Part shown: positions 46,954 through 56,312 of the stretch, in pieces
How the letters are laid out: every line of letters starts with the position of its first letter
Numbering within the stretch: position 1 is the stretch's first letter
Assembly (NCBI GenBank): GCA_903907865.1
Contig: CAIVPR010000088.1
Coordinates: forward strand, 62,001-126,000
Reading direction: 5' to 3'
DNA: 64,000 nucleotides
From: an uncultured Acidobacteriia bacterium
GTDB lineage: Bacteria; Acidobacteriota; Terriglobia; Bryobacterales; Bryobacteraceae
Made by a program: the position numbers and the translations under genes
The notes under the pieces: model-generated
Databases searched by the model: none
The model's input: only the letters and a program-made list of their open reading frames with translations
What the model was told of the DNA's origin: nothing

Positions 46954-47778
46954 TCCCGGCGCTACGACATACCCTTCCAACTCCTCCGCCAGCCACGGTG
47001 ATCGGATGTAGCCGTTCAGCAGGCCGGACAAGCCGCTTCTGACGCCGTCGAACAACTGGAGCTGGTGCATTACTCCTCCCCCCAAAATGATCCGACCCGG
47101 CGACAGCGTGCAAACGAACGTCGCCAAGGCCAGTGCGATGTAGCGCGCTTCCAGTGCCCAAGCCGGGTGGTCAGGCGGGAGTCCGCGCGCCGATTTCCCC
47201 CATCGCTGCTCGATCGCCGGACCGCACGCCAAGCCCTCGAAGCAATCGCCGTGGTACGGGCAGATCCCGGGGAACGGGTCTTTGGCGAGGTCGTGGGGGA
47301 TTCGGATGTGGCCCATCTCGGGGTGGATCATGCCGTGTAACAGCCGCCCGTCCGCGATGTACCCGCCGCCGATTCCCGTACCAATAGTCAGGTAGAGCGC
47401 ACTGCCGACGTCCTGTGCGGCTCCCCAACGGGCTTCCCCGAGAGCCGCGGCATTCACGTCCGTGTCAAAGCCGACCGGAACGCGCAAGGCCGAAGAAACT
47501 GCGCCGACCAGGTCGAAGTTCGCCCAGCCAGGCTTCGGCGTCGAAGTGATGTGGCCGTAGGTCGGCGAGGACCGGTCCAAGTCGATGGGCCCGAACGAGC
47601 CGATTCCCACGGCGGCAAGCGGGCCGCCAGCCTCCCGGCGCAGGTATTCGAGCACCGCCGGAATCGTCTCAGACGGGGTGGTGGTGGGGAACGAGGCAGT
47701 CCGAAGATCGTCTGGGCCTGTACCGACGCCGCAGACAAATTTAGTACCACCGGCCTCTATAGAACCAAAAATTCTCAC
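46879..47778 (-). CDS. ROK-family fructokinase
   Basis: A 299-aa sugar kinase. The N-terminus MRIFGSIEAGGTKFVCGVGT holds the phosphate-1 motif with EAGGTK, TIGTGIGGGYI is the adenosine/phosphate loop, and the zinc site HPEMGHIRIPH with ICPYHGDCFEG has the ROK-type Cys/His ligands. The EAGGTKFVC start and zinc set are those of ROK fructokinases (EC 2.7.1.4) such as the Bacillus type. It is divergent from a sugar-binding lipoprotein gene (60 bp apart), so sugar uptake and phosphorylation are probably linked. Confidence 0.9.
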   Translation of the reverse strand: MRIFGSIEAGGTKFVCGVGTGPDDLRTASFPTTTPSETIPAVLEYLRREAGGPLAAVGIGSFGPIDLDRSSPTYGHITSTPKPGWANFDLVGAVSSALRVPVGFDTDVNAAALGEARWGAAQDVGSALYLTIGTGIGGGYIADGRLLHGMIHPEMGHIRIPHDLAKDPFPGICPYHGDCFEGLACGPAIEQRWGKSARGLPPDHPAWALEARYIALALATFVCTLSPGRIILGGGVMHQLQLFDGVRSGLSGLLNGYIRSPWLAEELEGYVVAPGLGDRAGVVGALALAEDVFGLRLSS

Positions 47779-47838
47779 GCACTCGCTAGTTTGACACGGA
47801 ACCGCGATAATGTATCAGTCAGCACCTACAAGACCGAT

Positions 47839-48807
47839 ATGACCTCAAAGTCCACTCTCGTCCTCGCACTCGTTGCCGCCTCGTTCGGCGCGTCGTGCAA
47901 CCGTTCCACTGAGAAGCGCATCGCCTTTATTCCGAAAGGGCGTGCGCACATGTTCTGGCAGTCCGTGCACGCCGGAGCCGTCAAGGCCCAGCAGGAGAGC
48001 CCGGGATTCACCATCCTGTGGAATGGTCCGGCATCGGAAACCGACTACGAGGGACAGATCAAGATCATGGATGCGTTCATCAACCAGCACGTGGACGCGA
48101 TCTGCCTTGCGCCGATCGACAAGAAGATTCTGGTGACGCTGGTGGAAAATGCCAATTCGCGCGGGATCCCGGTTTTCATTTTCGACTCCGCGGTGGACAC
48201 GGAGACGTTCACGGCTCAAATCGCGACCGACAACAGCCAAGGCGGCAGGCTGGCGGCGCGGCGGATGGGGGCGTTGCTGAACGGCACGGGCAAGGTCGCC
48301 GAAGTGGCGGTGCAGGCCGGCAGCGCGTCGACCATGGACCGAGAAAGCGGCTTCGAGCGGACTTTGAAGGAAGAGTTCCCCAACATCAAGCTGGTGGACA
48401 AGCAGTACGGGATGGCCGATTTCGCCAAGTCGCTGAAGGTCTCGGAGAACATGCTGACGGCTACGCCGGACTTGGACGGGATGTTTGCCAGCAACGAGTC
48501 GAGCAGCGTGGGTGCGGTGCGGGCGCTGCAGGGGAAGGGTCGGAAGGTGAAGCTGGTGGGTTTCGATTCGAGTCCGCAGTTGATCGAGGCGCTGCGGAAC
48601 GGCGTGGTCGATTCGCTGGTGGCGCAGGACCCGTTCGAGATGGGCTACCGGTCCATGTTGGCGGCGGTGGCGAAGATCTCGGGCGGGACGCCGGAGCGGA
48701 TCCAGAACATTACGCCGGTGCTGGTGACGAAGGAAAACATGGACACGCCGGAGATCCAGAAGAAGATCAGCCCGGACGTGGACAAGTATTTGAAGGACAA
48801 GAAGTAG
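47839..48807 (+). CDS. Sugar ABC transporter substrate-binding lipoprotein (periplasmic-binding-protein type I)
   Basis: A 322-aa protein from ATG 47839. The N-terminus MTSKSTLVLALVAASFGASC has a lipobox-like end (Cys20), so it is probably a lipoprotein. The body is a ribose/galactose-type binding protein (RIAFIPKGRAHMFWQSVHAG, QHVDAICLAPIDKKILV, VKLVGFDSSPQLIEALRNG). Such proteins deliver monosaccharides to an ABC permease, but no permease or ATPase gene is visible in the window. The divergent fructokinase gene hints at fructose or a related hexose (inference). Convergent with the kinase gene 3 bp away. Confidence 0.88.
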   Translation: MTSKSTLVLALVAASFGASCNRSTEKRIAFIPKGRAHMFWQSVHAGAVKAQQESPGFTILWNGPASETDYEGQIKIMDAFINQHVDAICLAPIDKKILVTLVENANSRGIPVFIFDSAVDTETFTAQIATDNSQGGRLAARRMGALLNGTGKVAEVAVQAGSASTMDRESGFERTLKEEFPNIKLVDKQYGMADFAKSLKVSENMLTATPDLDGMFASNESSSVGAVRALQGKGRKVKLVGFDSSPQLIEALRNGVVDSLVAQDPFEMGYRSMLAAVAKISGGTPERIQNITPVLVTKENMDTPEIQKKISPDVDKYLKDKK

Positions 48808-48810
48808 CGG

Positions 48811-51792
48811 CTACTTGGTGGACCCTGTCCACTTTGCAAGGTTCTCTTCATCGGACTTGAGTATTCGCAATTCGTCGGGACCGAGGGCCCTCTTGGTCTG
48901 GAACTCCGCGAATAGCTGGAGGGCCTTGCGCATTGTGGAGATGGCCTCGGGCGTGCGTTTGGCGTCCGCATAGACCTCGGCCAGCCTGGAATAGTACAGC
49001 GCCAGCGAATTGCGCGCGGGTTCGTTGGGGGGCCGAACGGCCAACTGGCCCTCCCAATACCGGACGACCTCTTGAAAAGCGGCGATGGCATTAGGCCAAT
49101 CCTGCTTTTCTTTCCACCTCAGCCCCCGGATTCCCTCGAGTTCCGCTCTTCGGAGATCCACGCTCGCCCCCATACCGGGGTACTGGCGTTGCATGTCCGA
49201 CAGCATTTCCGCCGCCTTGCCAAGCTCGGCGAGAGCCTCGTCGGGATGCCCGGCAGGTCCAAGAACATCGGCCAGCCGCATTCGGGCCAACACCCCCATT
49301 TCCATTCGGGTGGCAGACCGTCCCAGGGCCAGTTGACGGTCTGCCATTTCGAGTGCCTTGCGGGCGTGGACCACCGCTCCGGGCGAGTCGCCGTTGACAC
49401 GCAGCCACTCGCCGTAGCTGCTCTGGATCGAGAACACGTCCGTCATCGCTGTCGTATTTTCCGGATCGACGGCCAGCATGTGATCTGCCAATTCGGCGGC
49501 ATTCTGCATCGCGGCCGCTGTCTCGCCCGGAGTCGCGAGGGCCTCTCCCGCACCGCCTCTGAGGACCATCCCCAGGATGAGGTTGTCGTAGTACAGGGCG
49601 CTCATCCTCGCAATGTTGTTTGGATTTGCAACCAGTTGTTCCTTGTCGGTGCCGAGGGCAATCCGCAGGTGCTCCAGCGCATCCTTGGGCTGGTGGAGGC
49701 GGAAAAACGATTCGCCGAGCTTCCTGTGGGCTAGGGACATGCCTTGCTGTTCGGTCGCCGGATTGCGACCCTCCCTTGCCAGACCAGTCCAGATCCGCAA
49801 AATCTGCCCAAAGCAATCCACCGCCGACCGGTACTCGAATTGCCGGAGGCGGGCGTCGCCCAGAAACCTCCAAGAACTGGCCAGCGCCACGTCCAAGTCG
49901 TACGACCGGGGTTCCGCAGTTCCCGATTGGATGGCCGCGTCCAAACGTGTCGCGGCTCCCTTGAGGTCGCCTTGGACCAGCTGGATTGCGGCCCTTCTCA
50001 CCGCAGCCTGGACGCGGTCGAGAGGCATGCGGGGTAGCGAGTCCGGCAGTCCAGCACGGATGGAATCCGCCTTCTTATAACTGACCATCGCCGCGTTCAG
50101 ATCCCCGAGGCTGGGATTGGCCGGGTCTCCCTCGATTGCGCCGAGTTGATCGTAACCATTGGCAATGTCCTGCAGCAACTTCTGGTTGCCGTGCGCATCG
50201 GGCAGGAGGGAGTCATAGTATCGGATGCCCGTATCGGCGATCATCTTTCGGACCGCCGTGGAGCCGGGCAACCGCTTGACGGCATCGTGGAATTCAAAGA
50301 GGAACTTGCCCGCAAGTTCTTGCACCTGCCCAAAACGCCGCTCGGCGAGCGCGCGTTGGGTCTCGGCTGCGGTCTTTTGTAGCTCCGCCAATGCCCGTTG
50401 GTTTTCCGCCTCGGTGTGTTCGGCGTCGGCGACCTTGCGGGCGGCGGCGGAGTCGGCGGCTTCCCTGCGCGCGACTTCGCGCTGGTGCTCGGCCTCGAGC
50501 CGCCTCGCTTCCGCCAATGTCCGTTGCTCGTCGGCCCGCCTGGCCTGCCACAGCGTGGTCGCCACCCCTGCCGTCAGGGCCAGCACCACCATCGCGGCTG
50601 CCAGGACTCCGAACCGGTTCCGCTTGAGAAACTTCCCCGCCCGATACACGGTCGATTCAGGACGGGCTGAAACCGGCTGGTCGTGCGCGTATCGCCAGAG
50701 ATCCAACTGGAACTGCCCCACGCCCAGGTATCGCCGCTCGGGCTCCTTGCGGAGGGCCATGGCGAGGATGTTGTCCAGATCTCCCTTGAGCTGCTGCACC
50801 CACCGTGCGGGTTTGCCGTTCCGCAGGGCCGTGGCGCTGGCCTTGTCGGGCTCCACCGTGCGGACGGCCCGTTCGATTTCCGCCGTCGACATGCGCGGAC
50901 TCTGGCAGGCACGGACGGAGGTCAGGAGTTCGTAGAGCAGGACGCCGAGGGAATAGACATCGGCACCGGTGCCGACCGGCCCGCCGACGATCTGCTCGGG
51001 ACTGGCGTATTCCGGCGTGAACGGGCGGGACTGGCCGCGGGTGGCCGGGTTGTCGGGATCGGTCGCGGTTTCGTCCAATGCCGTGGCAATGCCGAAATCG
51101 AGCAGCTTCGGGGTACCGTCCGCGGTTACGAGAATGTTGCTGGGCTTAAGATCGCGGTGGATGACCAGGTTGCGGTGGGCGTAGGCGACGGCGTCGCAGA
51201 CTTTGCCGATCAACTCGCAGCGGGCGGGAATGTCGAGGTCGTTGCGGTCGCAGAATTGGTCGATCGGGAGGCCGTCGACGTAGTCCATCACGATGTAGGG
51301 GAGGCCGTCGGGCGTAGTGCCGCCGTCGATGAGGCGGGCGAGGTAGGGGTGCTCCAGTGCCGCCAGGATGCGGCGTTCACGGCGCAGGCGTTCCACCACC
51401 GCCTGGGTGTCCATGCCGCGCTTGATCAGTTTGATGGCGACCCGCTTCTGGTATTCGCCATCGAAACGGGAGGCCAGATAGACTACCGCCATGCCGCCAC
51501 GGCCCAATTCGCGTTCAATCCGGTAGGGGCCAAACGTAGCTCCGAGTTGAGGTTCCTCTGTCAACAGTCTCGCCGCGCCGACGCGGATGGCCTCGATACC
51601 GGGCGGGTCATCGGCGGTGTCGTGTTGCAGGAGAGAAAGGACTTCGGCGCGGAGCGTGGCGTCGCCCTGGCAGTTTTGGTCGAGAAAAGCGGCGCGGTCG
51701 CCGGGCGGGAGTGCGGATGCAGCGTCGAAGAGGGCCTCGATGGTGGTCCAGCGGTCGTTGGGAAGCGGGGTGCGCGGGAGCGGCGTATCCAA
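48811..51792 (-). CDS. Membrane Ser/Thr protein kinase with coiled coil and TPR region
   Basis: A 993-aa PASTA-less bacterial Ser/Thr kinase. The kinase domain is at about 88-370: GRGGMAVVY (97-105), Lys121 in VAIKLI, HRDLKPSN (212-219) and DFG (232-234), all intact. A membrane helix follows (VLAAAMVVLALTAGVATTLW), then an Ala/Glu/Arg coiled coil with repeats like ENQRALAELQKTAAETQRAL. The C-terminal 400 aa are TPR-like helices. TTG 51792 is taken as start because GGAG lies 10 nt upstream; the open frame runs further but is not coding. Downstream of its promoter region lies an unrelated divergent gene. Substrate unknown. Confidence 0.88.
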   Translation of the reverse strand: MDTPLPRTPLPNDRWTTIEALFDAASALPPGDRAAFLDQNCQGDATLRAEVLSLLQHDTADDPPGIEAIRVGAARLLTEEPQLGATFGPYRIERELGRGGMAVVYLASRFDGEYQKRVAIKLIKRGMDTQAVVERLRRERRILAALEHPYLARLIDGGTTPDGLPYIVMDYVDGLPIDQFCDRNDLDIPARCELIGKVCDAVAYAHRNLVIHRDLKPSNILVTADGTPKLLDFGIATALDETATDPDNPATRGQSRPFTPEYASPEQIVGGPVGTGADVYSLGVLLYELLTSVRACQSPRMSTAEIERAVRTVEPDKASATALRNGKPARWVQQLKGDLDNILAMALRKEPERRYLGVGQFQLDLWRYAHDQPVSARPESTVYRAGKFLKRNRFGVLAAAMVVLALTAGVATTLWQARRADEQRTLAEARRLEAEHQREVARREAADSAAARKVADAEHTEAENQRALAELQKTAAETQRALAERRFGQVQELAGKFLFEFHDAVKRLPGSTAVRKMIADTGIRYYDSLLPDAHGNQKLLQDIANGYDQLGAIEGDPANPSLGDLNAAMVSYKKADSIRAGLPDSLPRMPLDRVQAAVRRAAIQLVQGDLKGAATRLDAAIQSGTAEPRSYDLDVALASSWRFLGDARLRQFEYRSAVDCFGQILRIWTGLAREGRNPATEQQGMSLAHRKLGESFFRLHQPKDALEHLRIALGTDKEQLVANPNNIARMSALYYDNLILGMVLRGGAGEALATPGETAAAMQNAAELADHMLAVDPENTTAMTDVFSIQSSYGEWLRVNGDSPGAVVHARKALEMADRQLALGRSATRMEMGVLARMRLADVLGPAGHPDEALAELGKAAEMLSDMQRQYPGMGASVDLRRAELEGIRGLRWKEKQDWPNAIAAFQEVVRYWEGQLAVRPPNEPARNSLALYYSRLAEVYADAKRTPEAISTMRKALQLFAEFQTKRALGPDELRILKSDEENLAKWTGSTK

Positions 51793-52023
51793 AGTGGACT
51801 TCTCCTGTACGATTATGACCCTTGCGTTGGCCCAAGCCCGTCCCGTGTTGGCGGCGTGCACGGGCCCATGGTACAAAAAGGGTGGGAACTCAGGCAACAG
51901 CCGCCAAAACCGTGGTGGGCGCCGGTCGGCAATTTGGGAGTCGATCTTCCGCATTCCCTGCGACGCATTCACTTGGTGCCCGCTTCCGGCACCGGTCACC
52001 CGACAACACAATAGGACATTCAC

Positions 52024-53352
52024 ATGTTTGGACGTGGTACGTGGGCTATCTTTGGGCTCGCCAAAGACTCGCTCGAAACCTTTACAACGAACCTGGAAGA
52101 CCGGGCTTTCATGCTTTCGGCTTCGCAGATGATGGCATCTGTCATCACGCGGTATTCCACGCTCGACACCATAGGGATCAATCCCTATAGCGGACCGCGT
52201 CTTGATGACGAGCATCCGGTTGGCGCAGAGCACGAACAGGAACTAGCGCAGTACGGAGGCATGGAACCGGAGGAACGTGCCAACCTGGTGCTTCCGGAAG
52301 AGATACTGGATTGTGCCGGCTACGGTGTTACCGATGCACAGTTCCGACTTCACTCCAGCATGCCCTGGTATGGCTTGTGGGCAGTTGCGAATGAATGGAA
52401 AGACGTCAGCGACGTTGCTTCCATAAAGGAACAGCGTTGTTACAGGGCCTTCGACCGGCCGTATAAATTCCTGGACTCTACCGACAAGAAGACGGTTGAC
52501 CAGGATACGCTGGGTGCGACCGCCGCGGTCCGCAAGCAAGTTCCAGTGCTGCTGGACTTCAACGACGGACTGGTCTACATCGAAAACACCAACAAGGATC
52601 TGCTCTATCAGATCACAATTCGACTGAGGCTGTTGGGCGTCGAGATCCTCCCGGTTGGGTGGACTTACCCGGGCCGTCCGAATTGGCCCGCAGAGATTCT
52701 CAACCGGCTGCATGAGAACACGCAGTTCCAGGACGAATTCCAGAAACGCGCCGATGAAGCTGCCAGGTTCGCGTCAAGCGAGATCGAGAAGCTGGAAGAT
52801 AGGGAACTGGAGTCGATTGTTAAGAAGTTCTTCTCGATGACGGAACTTCCGAGTGGTCTCTGGCTTGGTATTTCCGGCTCTGCGCAGATTCGACTGCATG
52901 ACGCCAGCGGGCCGATTGCCGTTAAGAGCCCTACGAGCGCGACAACACTCCTGAACGTGACCAACGGCGCCAAACTGCTGGCGGGGGCACTCACGTTCCA
53001 AGAAGTTATCTCGGCCACCAGCAAGAAGGGCGAGGACTACACGTTCCGCAAGGATCTCTTCTGCGTCGACTTGAATGACAAGATCAACATGACGGAAATC
53101 GGCGCTGCAATGTTGCGGGGCTTCAACCTTTCCGCGTTCCGGAAGGATGTCCTGCGCGATATCCGGCATACCAAGCAAGTACCTTCGATCGACCAGTTTT
53201 GGTGTAACTGGTTGCATGAGATGGGCAATGCCGTGCGGACAATCGAGGGAACCTTCCGCGAAGTTCTTGAGATAGACGGGGATCAACCGGCGGGGATTCT
53301 GCCGATGAAGGTTCCGGGCAAAGAAGTGCCGCAGGAGATCGTGGGCGCCTGA
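52024..53352 (+). CDS. Hypothetical protein, family not recognised
   Basis: A 442-aa protein with no signal peptide or membrane helix. ATG 52024 follows a 231-bp divergent gap. Helix-rich N-terminus (SQMMASVITRYSTLDTIGIN), then VLLDFNDGLVYIENTNKDLL and YQITIRLRLLGVEILPVGWT, then SSEIEKLEDRELESIVKKFF. The LDFNDGLVYI…LRLLGVEILPV piece faintly recalls RdgC-like proteins, but the match is too weak to name. Codon use is less GC-rich than around it, suggesting a recent arrival. Monocistronic; purA lies 200 bp downstream. Confidence 0.75.
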   Translation: MFGRGTWAIFGLAKDSLETFTTNLEDRAFMLSASQMMASVITRYSTLDTIGINPYSGPRLDDEHPVGAEHEQELAQYGGMEPEERANLVLPEEILDCAGYGVTDAQFRLHSSMPWYGLWAVANEWKDVSDVASIKEQRCYRAFDRPYKFLDSTDKKTVDQDTLGATAAVRKQVPVLLDFNDGLVYIENTNKDLLYQITIRLRLLGVEILPVGWTYPGRPNWPAEILNRLHENTQFQDEFQKRADEAARFASSEIEKLEDRELESIVKKFFSMTELPSGLWLGISGSAQIRLHDASGPIAVKSPTSATTLLNVTNGAKLLAGALTFQEVISATSKKGEDYTFRKDLFCVDLNDKINMTEIGAAMLRGFNLSAFRKDVLRDIRHTKQVPSIDQFWCNWLHEMGNAVRTIEGTFREVLEIDGDQPAGILPMKVPGKEVPQEIVGA

Positions 53353-53553
53353 ATCGCGCAGGACGAGCACAACGCCTCGCTTGCCCCGGTCGAATATCTC
53401 CAGCGTTGCGGCATGCGGTACACTGGGAAGTTTGGGCGAAAGTGCGAGCGACCGCCGGACGCGTTGAATCCATTCAAGTTATCTGAATCCTTCATTCTTC
53501 AGGCGGCGGCAACGGGCACGGGTTCCCAGGGGCAAGGCAAAAGTACAACAGGC

Positions 53554-54858
53554 ATGAGCAACATCGTAATTTTGGGCGCGCAGTGGGGTGACGAGGGCAA
53601 GGGCAAGCTGGTGGACATGCTGGCCGGGCGGTTTGACTACATCGTCCGGTACCAGGGGGGGCACAACGCCGGCCACACCATCTGGATCGGGGACCGCAAG
53701 TTCGTACTGCGGCTCGTCCCGAGCGGAATTCTCCGCGACGGCAAGACTGCTGTCATCGGCAACGGGCTGGTGGTGGACCCTCTGGCTCTGCTGGAAGAGG
53801 CGGAGCAGTTGCGCGCGGCCGGCATCGACGTCAACGTGCGGCTGAAGATCAGCAACCGTGCGCATGTCCTGCTGCCGTCCCACCGGTTGGTCGAAAAAAT
53901 CTCGGAGGCGGTGCCCGGGAAGGTCGCGATCGGGACCACGTTGCGCGGCATCGGGCCTTGCTACGAGGACAAGGCGGGCCGACGCGGCATCCGCATGGCG
54001 GACCTGATGGACTCGGGCTATTTCCCGGAGGCCGCGCGCAGCTTGATCGCGGACCACGTGACAAAGGCCCGCGCTTTCGGGATCACCGACGAAGTGAATG
54101 CCGACGAGATTATTGCCAAGTACCTGGAGGCGGCGGAGAAGCTGCGTCCGCTGGTCTGCGACACGGCGTATCTGCTAAAAGACGCGATGAAGTCCGGCAA
54201 GAACCTGCTGTTCGAAGGTGCGCAGGGCACGATGCTGGATCTTGACCACGGGACGTACCCCTTCGTGACATCGTCGTCGGCCTGCGCGGGCGGGTCGTCA
54301 ACAGGCACTGGCGTGCCCCCCACCAAGCTGGACGCGGTGATCGGAGTTTCGAAGGCGTACATTACGCGCGTGGGCGGCGGACCTTTTCCGACCGAGGCGC
54401 TGGATGCGGCGGGCGACATGATCCGGAACCGCGGGCACGAGTTCGGGTCGGTGACAGGCCGTCCGCGACGGTGCGGGTGGTTCGACGCTCCGTTGCTGAA
54501 GTACTCGGCGACGCTGAACGGGTTCGAGACGATGGTCCTGACGAAGCTGGACGTGCTGGACGAGCTGGAGAAGATTCCGGTGTGCGTCGGGTACAAAATC
54601 GGCGGGACTGTGACGACGGAGATGCCCGCAACCGTGCGGGAATTGGCCAAGGCGGAACCGGTGTACAAGGAATTGCCCGGTTGGCTTTCGTCGACCGAGG
54701 GGATTTCGGACTGGGACGCATTGCCGAGCGAGGCCCGGGCGTATGTGGAGTTCCTGGAGGAATTGACCGGGGTCGAGGCCGGCTGTGTTTCGACCGGGCC
54801 GGAGCGGAGGCAGACGGTGGTGCGTGCGGGATCGGTGTTTGCGAGTTTGATGGGGTAG
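53554..54858 (+). CDS. purA: Adenylosuccinate synthase
   Basis: A 434-aa enzyme that joins aspartate to IMP using GTP in AMP synthesis. The N-terminal P-loop is GAQWGDEGKGKLVDMLAG with the catalytic Asp and, after IVRYQGGHNAGHTIW, the catalytic His. GIGPCYEDKAGRRGIRM and GAQGTMLDLDHGTYPFVTSS are standard. Length is usual (about 425-435 aa). ATG 53554 is chosen because the family starts immediately before the P-loop; an in-frame stretch of 47 codons upstream lacks homology. Confidence 0.96.
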   Translation: MSNIVILGAQWGDEGKGKLVDMLAGRFDYIVRYQGGHNAGHTIWIGDRKFVLRLVPSGILRDGKTAVIGNGLVVDPLALLEEAEQLRAAGIDVNVRLKISNRAHVLLPSHRLVEKISEAVPGKVAIGTTLRGIGPCYEDKAGRRGIRMADLMDSGYFPEAARSLIADHVTKARAFGITDEVNADEIIAKYLEAAEKLRPLVCDTAYLLKDAMKSGKNLLFEGAQGTMLDLDHGTYPFVTSSSACAGGSSTGTGVPPTKLDAVIGVSKAYITRVGGGPFPTEALDAAGDMIRNRGHEFGSVTGRPRRCGWFDAPLLKYSATLNGFETMVLTKLDVLDELEKIPVCVGYKIGGTVTTEMPATVRELAKAEPVYKELPGWLSSTEGISDWDALPSEARAYVEFLEELTGVEAGCVSTGPERRQTVVRAGSVFASLMG

Positions 54859-54874
54859 GGTTGACCGCCGGGCC

Positions 54875-54961
54875 GTGATCAAGTCTATTCGACACAAGGG
54901 CCTGCGGCGGCTGTACGAAGCGGGAGACGCACGCGGCGTGTTCGCCGAACATGTGTACTAG
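54875..54961 (+). pseudogene. Truncated HigB toxin (28 codons)
   Basis: GTG 54875 reads VIKSIRHKGLRRLYEAGDAR and GVFAEHVY before TAG at 54959-54961. This is the N-terminus of RelE-fold HigB toxins (MIKSFRHKGLKRLYExGD…GVxPEHVxKLRRIL…, about 92 aa). The remaining two thirds, with all active-site residues, is missing, and the higA antitoxin starts 15 bp later. Confidence 0.85.
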
Positions 54962-54976
54962 TATCAGAGACCTCCA

Positions 54977-55258
54977 ATGCCAATGAAGAATCCTCCGCAG
55001 CCAGGCGGCTTTGTCCTGACCGAGTGCATCGAGCCTCTGGGCTTGACCGTGGAGACGGCCGCACAGGCCATGGGGGTTTCGTTTGAGTCTTTGTCCGACT
55101 TGGTGAGCGAGCGGACCAGCATCACCCCGGAGATGGCTGTGCGGCTGTCAAAAGTTTTTGGTGGACGCGCGGACACTTGGCTGCTACAGCAAGCGCACTA
55201 TGACCTCGCGCAGATTCCAGCGGAGACACTTGAGTTGGCGCGCCTTCGGATGGCTTGA
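54977..55258 (+). CDS. higA: HigA family antitoxin (XRE)
   Basis: A 93-aa antitoxin with the XRE helix-turn-helix: PPQPGGFVLTECIEPLGLTV, ETAAQAMGVSFESLSDLVSE and RLSKVFGGRADTWLLQQAHY. This is the standard HigA of the higBA type (short form). It is intact and sits 15 bp after the truncated higB remnant, so it would repress its promoter without a toxin to neutralise, unless it acts on a HigB elsewhere. Confidence 0.92.
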   Translation: MPMKNPPQPGGFVLTECIEPLGLTVETAAQAMGVSFESLSDLVSERTSITPEMAVRLSKVFGGRADTWLLQQAHYDLAQIPAETLELARLRMA

Positions 55259-55278
55259 TCAACCGCTGACGGCGAAAG

Positions 55279-55895
55279 CTATCTTATCTCAATTAGATAG
55301 GCATCCGCCAAGCTATCAATGGTGTGCCTGGCTGCTATTCGGTTATCCGCATCGACCGGGTAGAAGGATCGACCATCATTATCGCGCATCTTCGAGATGA
55401 ACCGAAGCGCGCGCCCGCCAGCGAGGTGCAGAAACTCGCCCGATACCTTATCGTGGTACCCATCCTCCCTTGTAACCAACCCACTCGGCGCCAAGGGCCG
55501 ATACGTCTTCCCCTCAACTAGCCAGAGCCCCTCCCCTGTCGGCCCCGTGAACAGCGTCACCGGCTGCAACGGAACCGAAACCGCAGCGGTGATCTCCCTG
55601 GAGTCAAACGCGCTCGAAAGTTATCCTTGGTGTACTCAACTTGGAAGCGGCCCGGCGGGAAATCGACGGCATACTTCCCGTCCGCGCTGGTGACAGCCCT
55701 GATCGCCGTGTCCCGGATCGTGACGGCGACGCCCGGCAGCGGATCGCCGAACCCATCCCGCACTTCCCCGATCAACTGCGCCTTGAGGAACTTGGGTTCC
55801 TCCCTTGCGGGTCACGGCATCGCATCAGAGGGCTTCTTCGAACAGCCCGCCAAGATAAGGGCGGCAGCGGCAAGACCCGTCGTTGATCACTTCAT
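55279..55895 (-). pseudogene. Decayed lipoprotein gene with carboxypeptidase-regulatory-like domain
   Basis: Read on the minus strand from ATG 55895: a codon pair, then a TGA, then TTGLAAAALILAGCSKKPSD, a clear lipoprotein signal and lipobox ending in Cys. A frame change near 55810 gives EPKFLKAQLIGEVRDGFGDP and AVTSADGKYAVDFPPGRFQV, a carboxypeptidase-regulatory-like (beta-sandwich) domain. Another frame change near 55620 gives FDSREITAAVSVPLQPVTLF and LWLVEGKTYRPLAPSGL to a stop at 55279. One nonsense and at least two frameshift lesions show it is no longer functional. It is convergent with higA. Confidence 0.75.
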
Positions 55896-56078
55896 TGCTA
55901 CGGCCGTTGTACCCGTTGGCCCAGCCTTAACAAAATCTCGCCCCCAGCGCTTTGCCTGTTCGAAAATCATGGGCGAGGTAGCGCGGGATTGGTCGTACGC
56001 CGAGCCGGTCCGGTCGCCAGGCAGTCAGGCCGTCGCCTGTAATTGCACGGTGCCGGGATTTCAGTCTACAATGGAGCC

Positions 56079-56309
56079 ATGACAGTGCCACCTGAATTCC
56101 TTGCGGTCGCTTTGCAACTGGCACCGGAGCAACGGGCAGCCCTCGCTGCATCGCTGCTCGAGTCTCTGGACGGCCCTGCGGATGACGGGGTCGAGGCGGC
56201 ATGGGCGTTGGAAATTGACCGTCGTGTTGCCGAACTGAATGCGGGGACTGTCCAAACGGTCGCGTGGTCGGATGTCCGGGCTCGGGCACTGCGGCACTTG
56301 AGTCGCTGA
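56079..56309 (+). CDS. Addiction-module antitoxin (Unstab_antitox/RelB-like)
   Basis: A 76-aa protein: MTVPPEFLAVALQLAPEQRA, AALAASLLESLDGPADDGVE and a Trp-containing C-terminus with AWALEIDRRVAELNAGTVQ. This is the usual pattern of the small antitoxins that pair with ParE/RelE toxins. ATG 56079 has GGAG 5 nt upstream. The toxin gene follows 3 bp later. Confidence 0.88.
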   Translation: MTVPPEFLAVALQLAPEQRAALAASLLESLDGPADDGVEAAWALEIDRRVAELNAGTVQTVAWSDVRARALRHLSR

Positions 56310-56312
56310 GCC

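Noticed and set aside
51793-52233. Extended N-terminus of the Ser/Thr kinase beyond TTG 51792
   Set aside because: No ribosome-binding site or homology, and it overlaps the divergent gene start.
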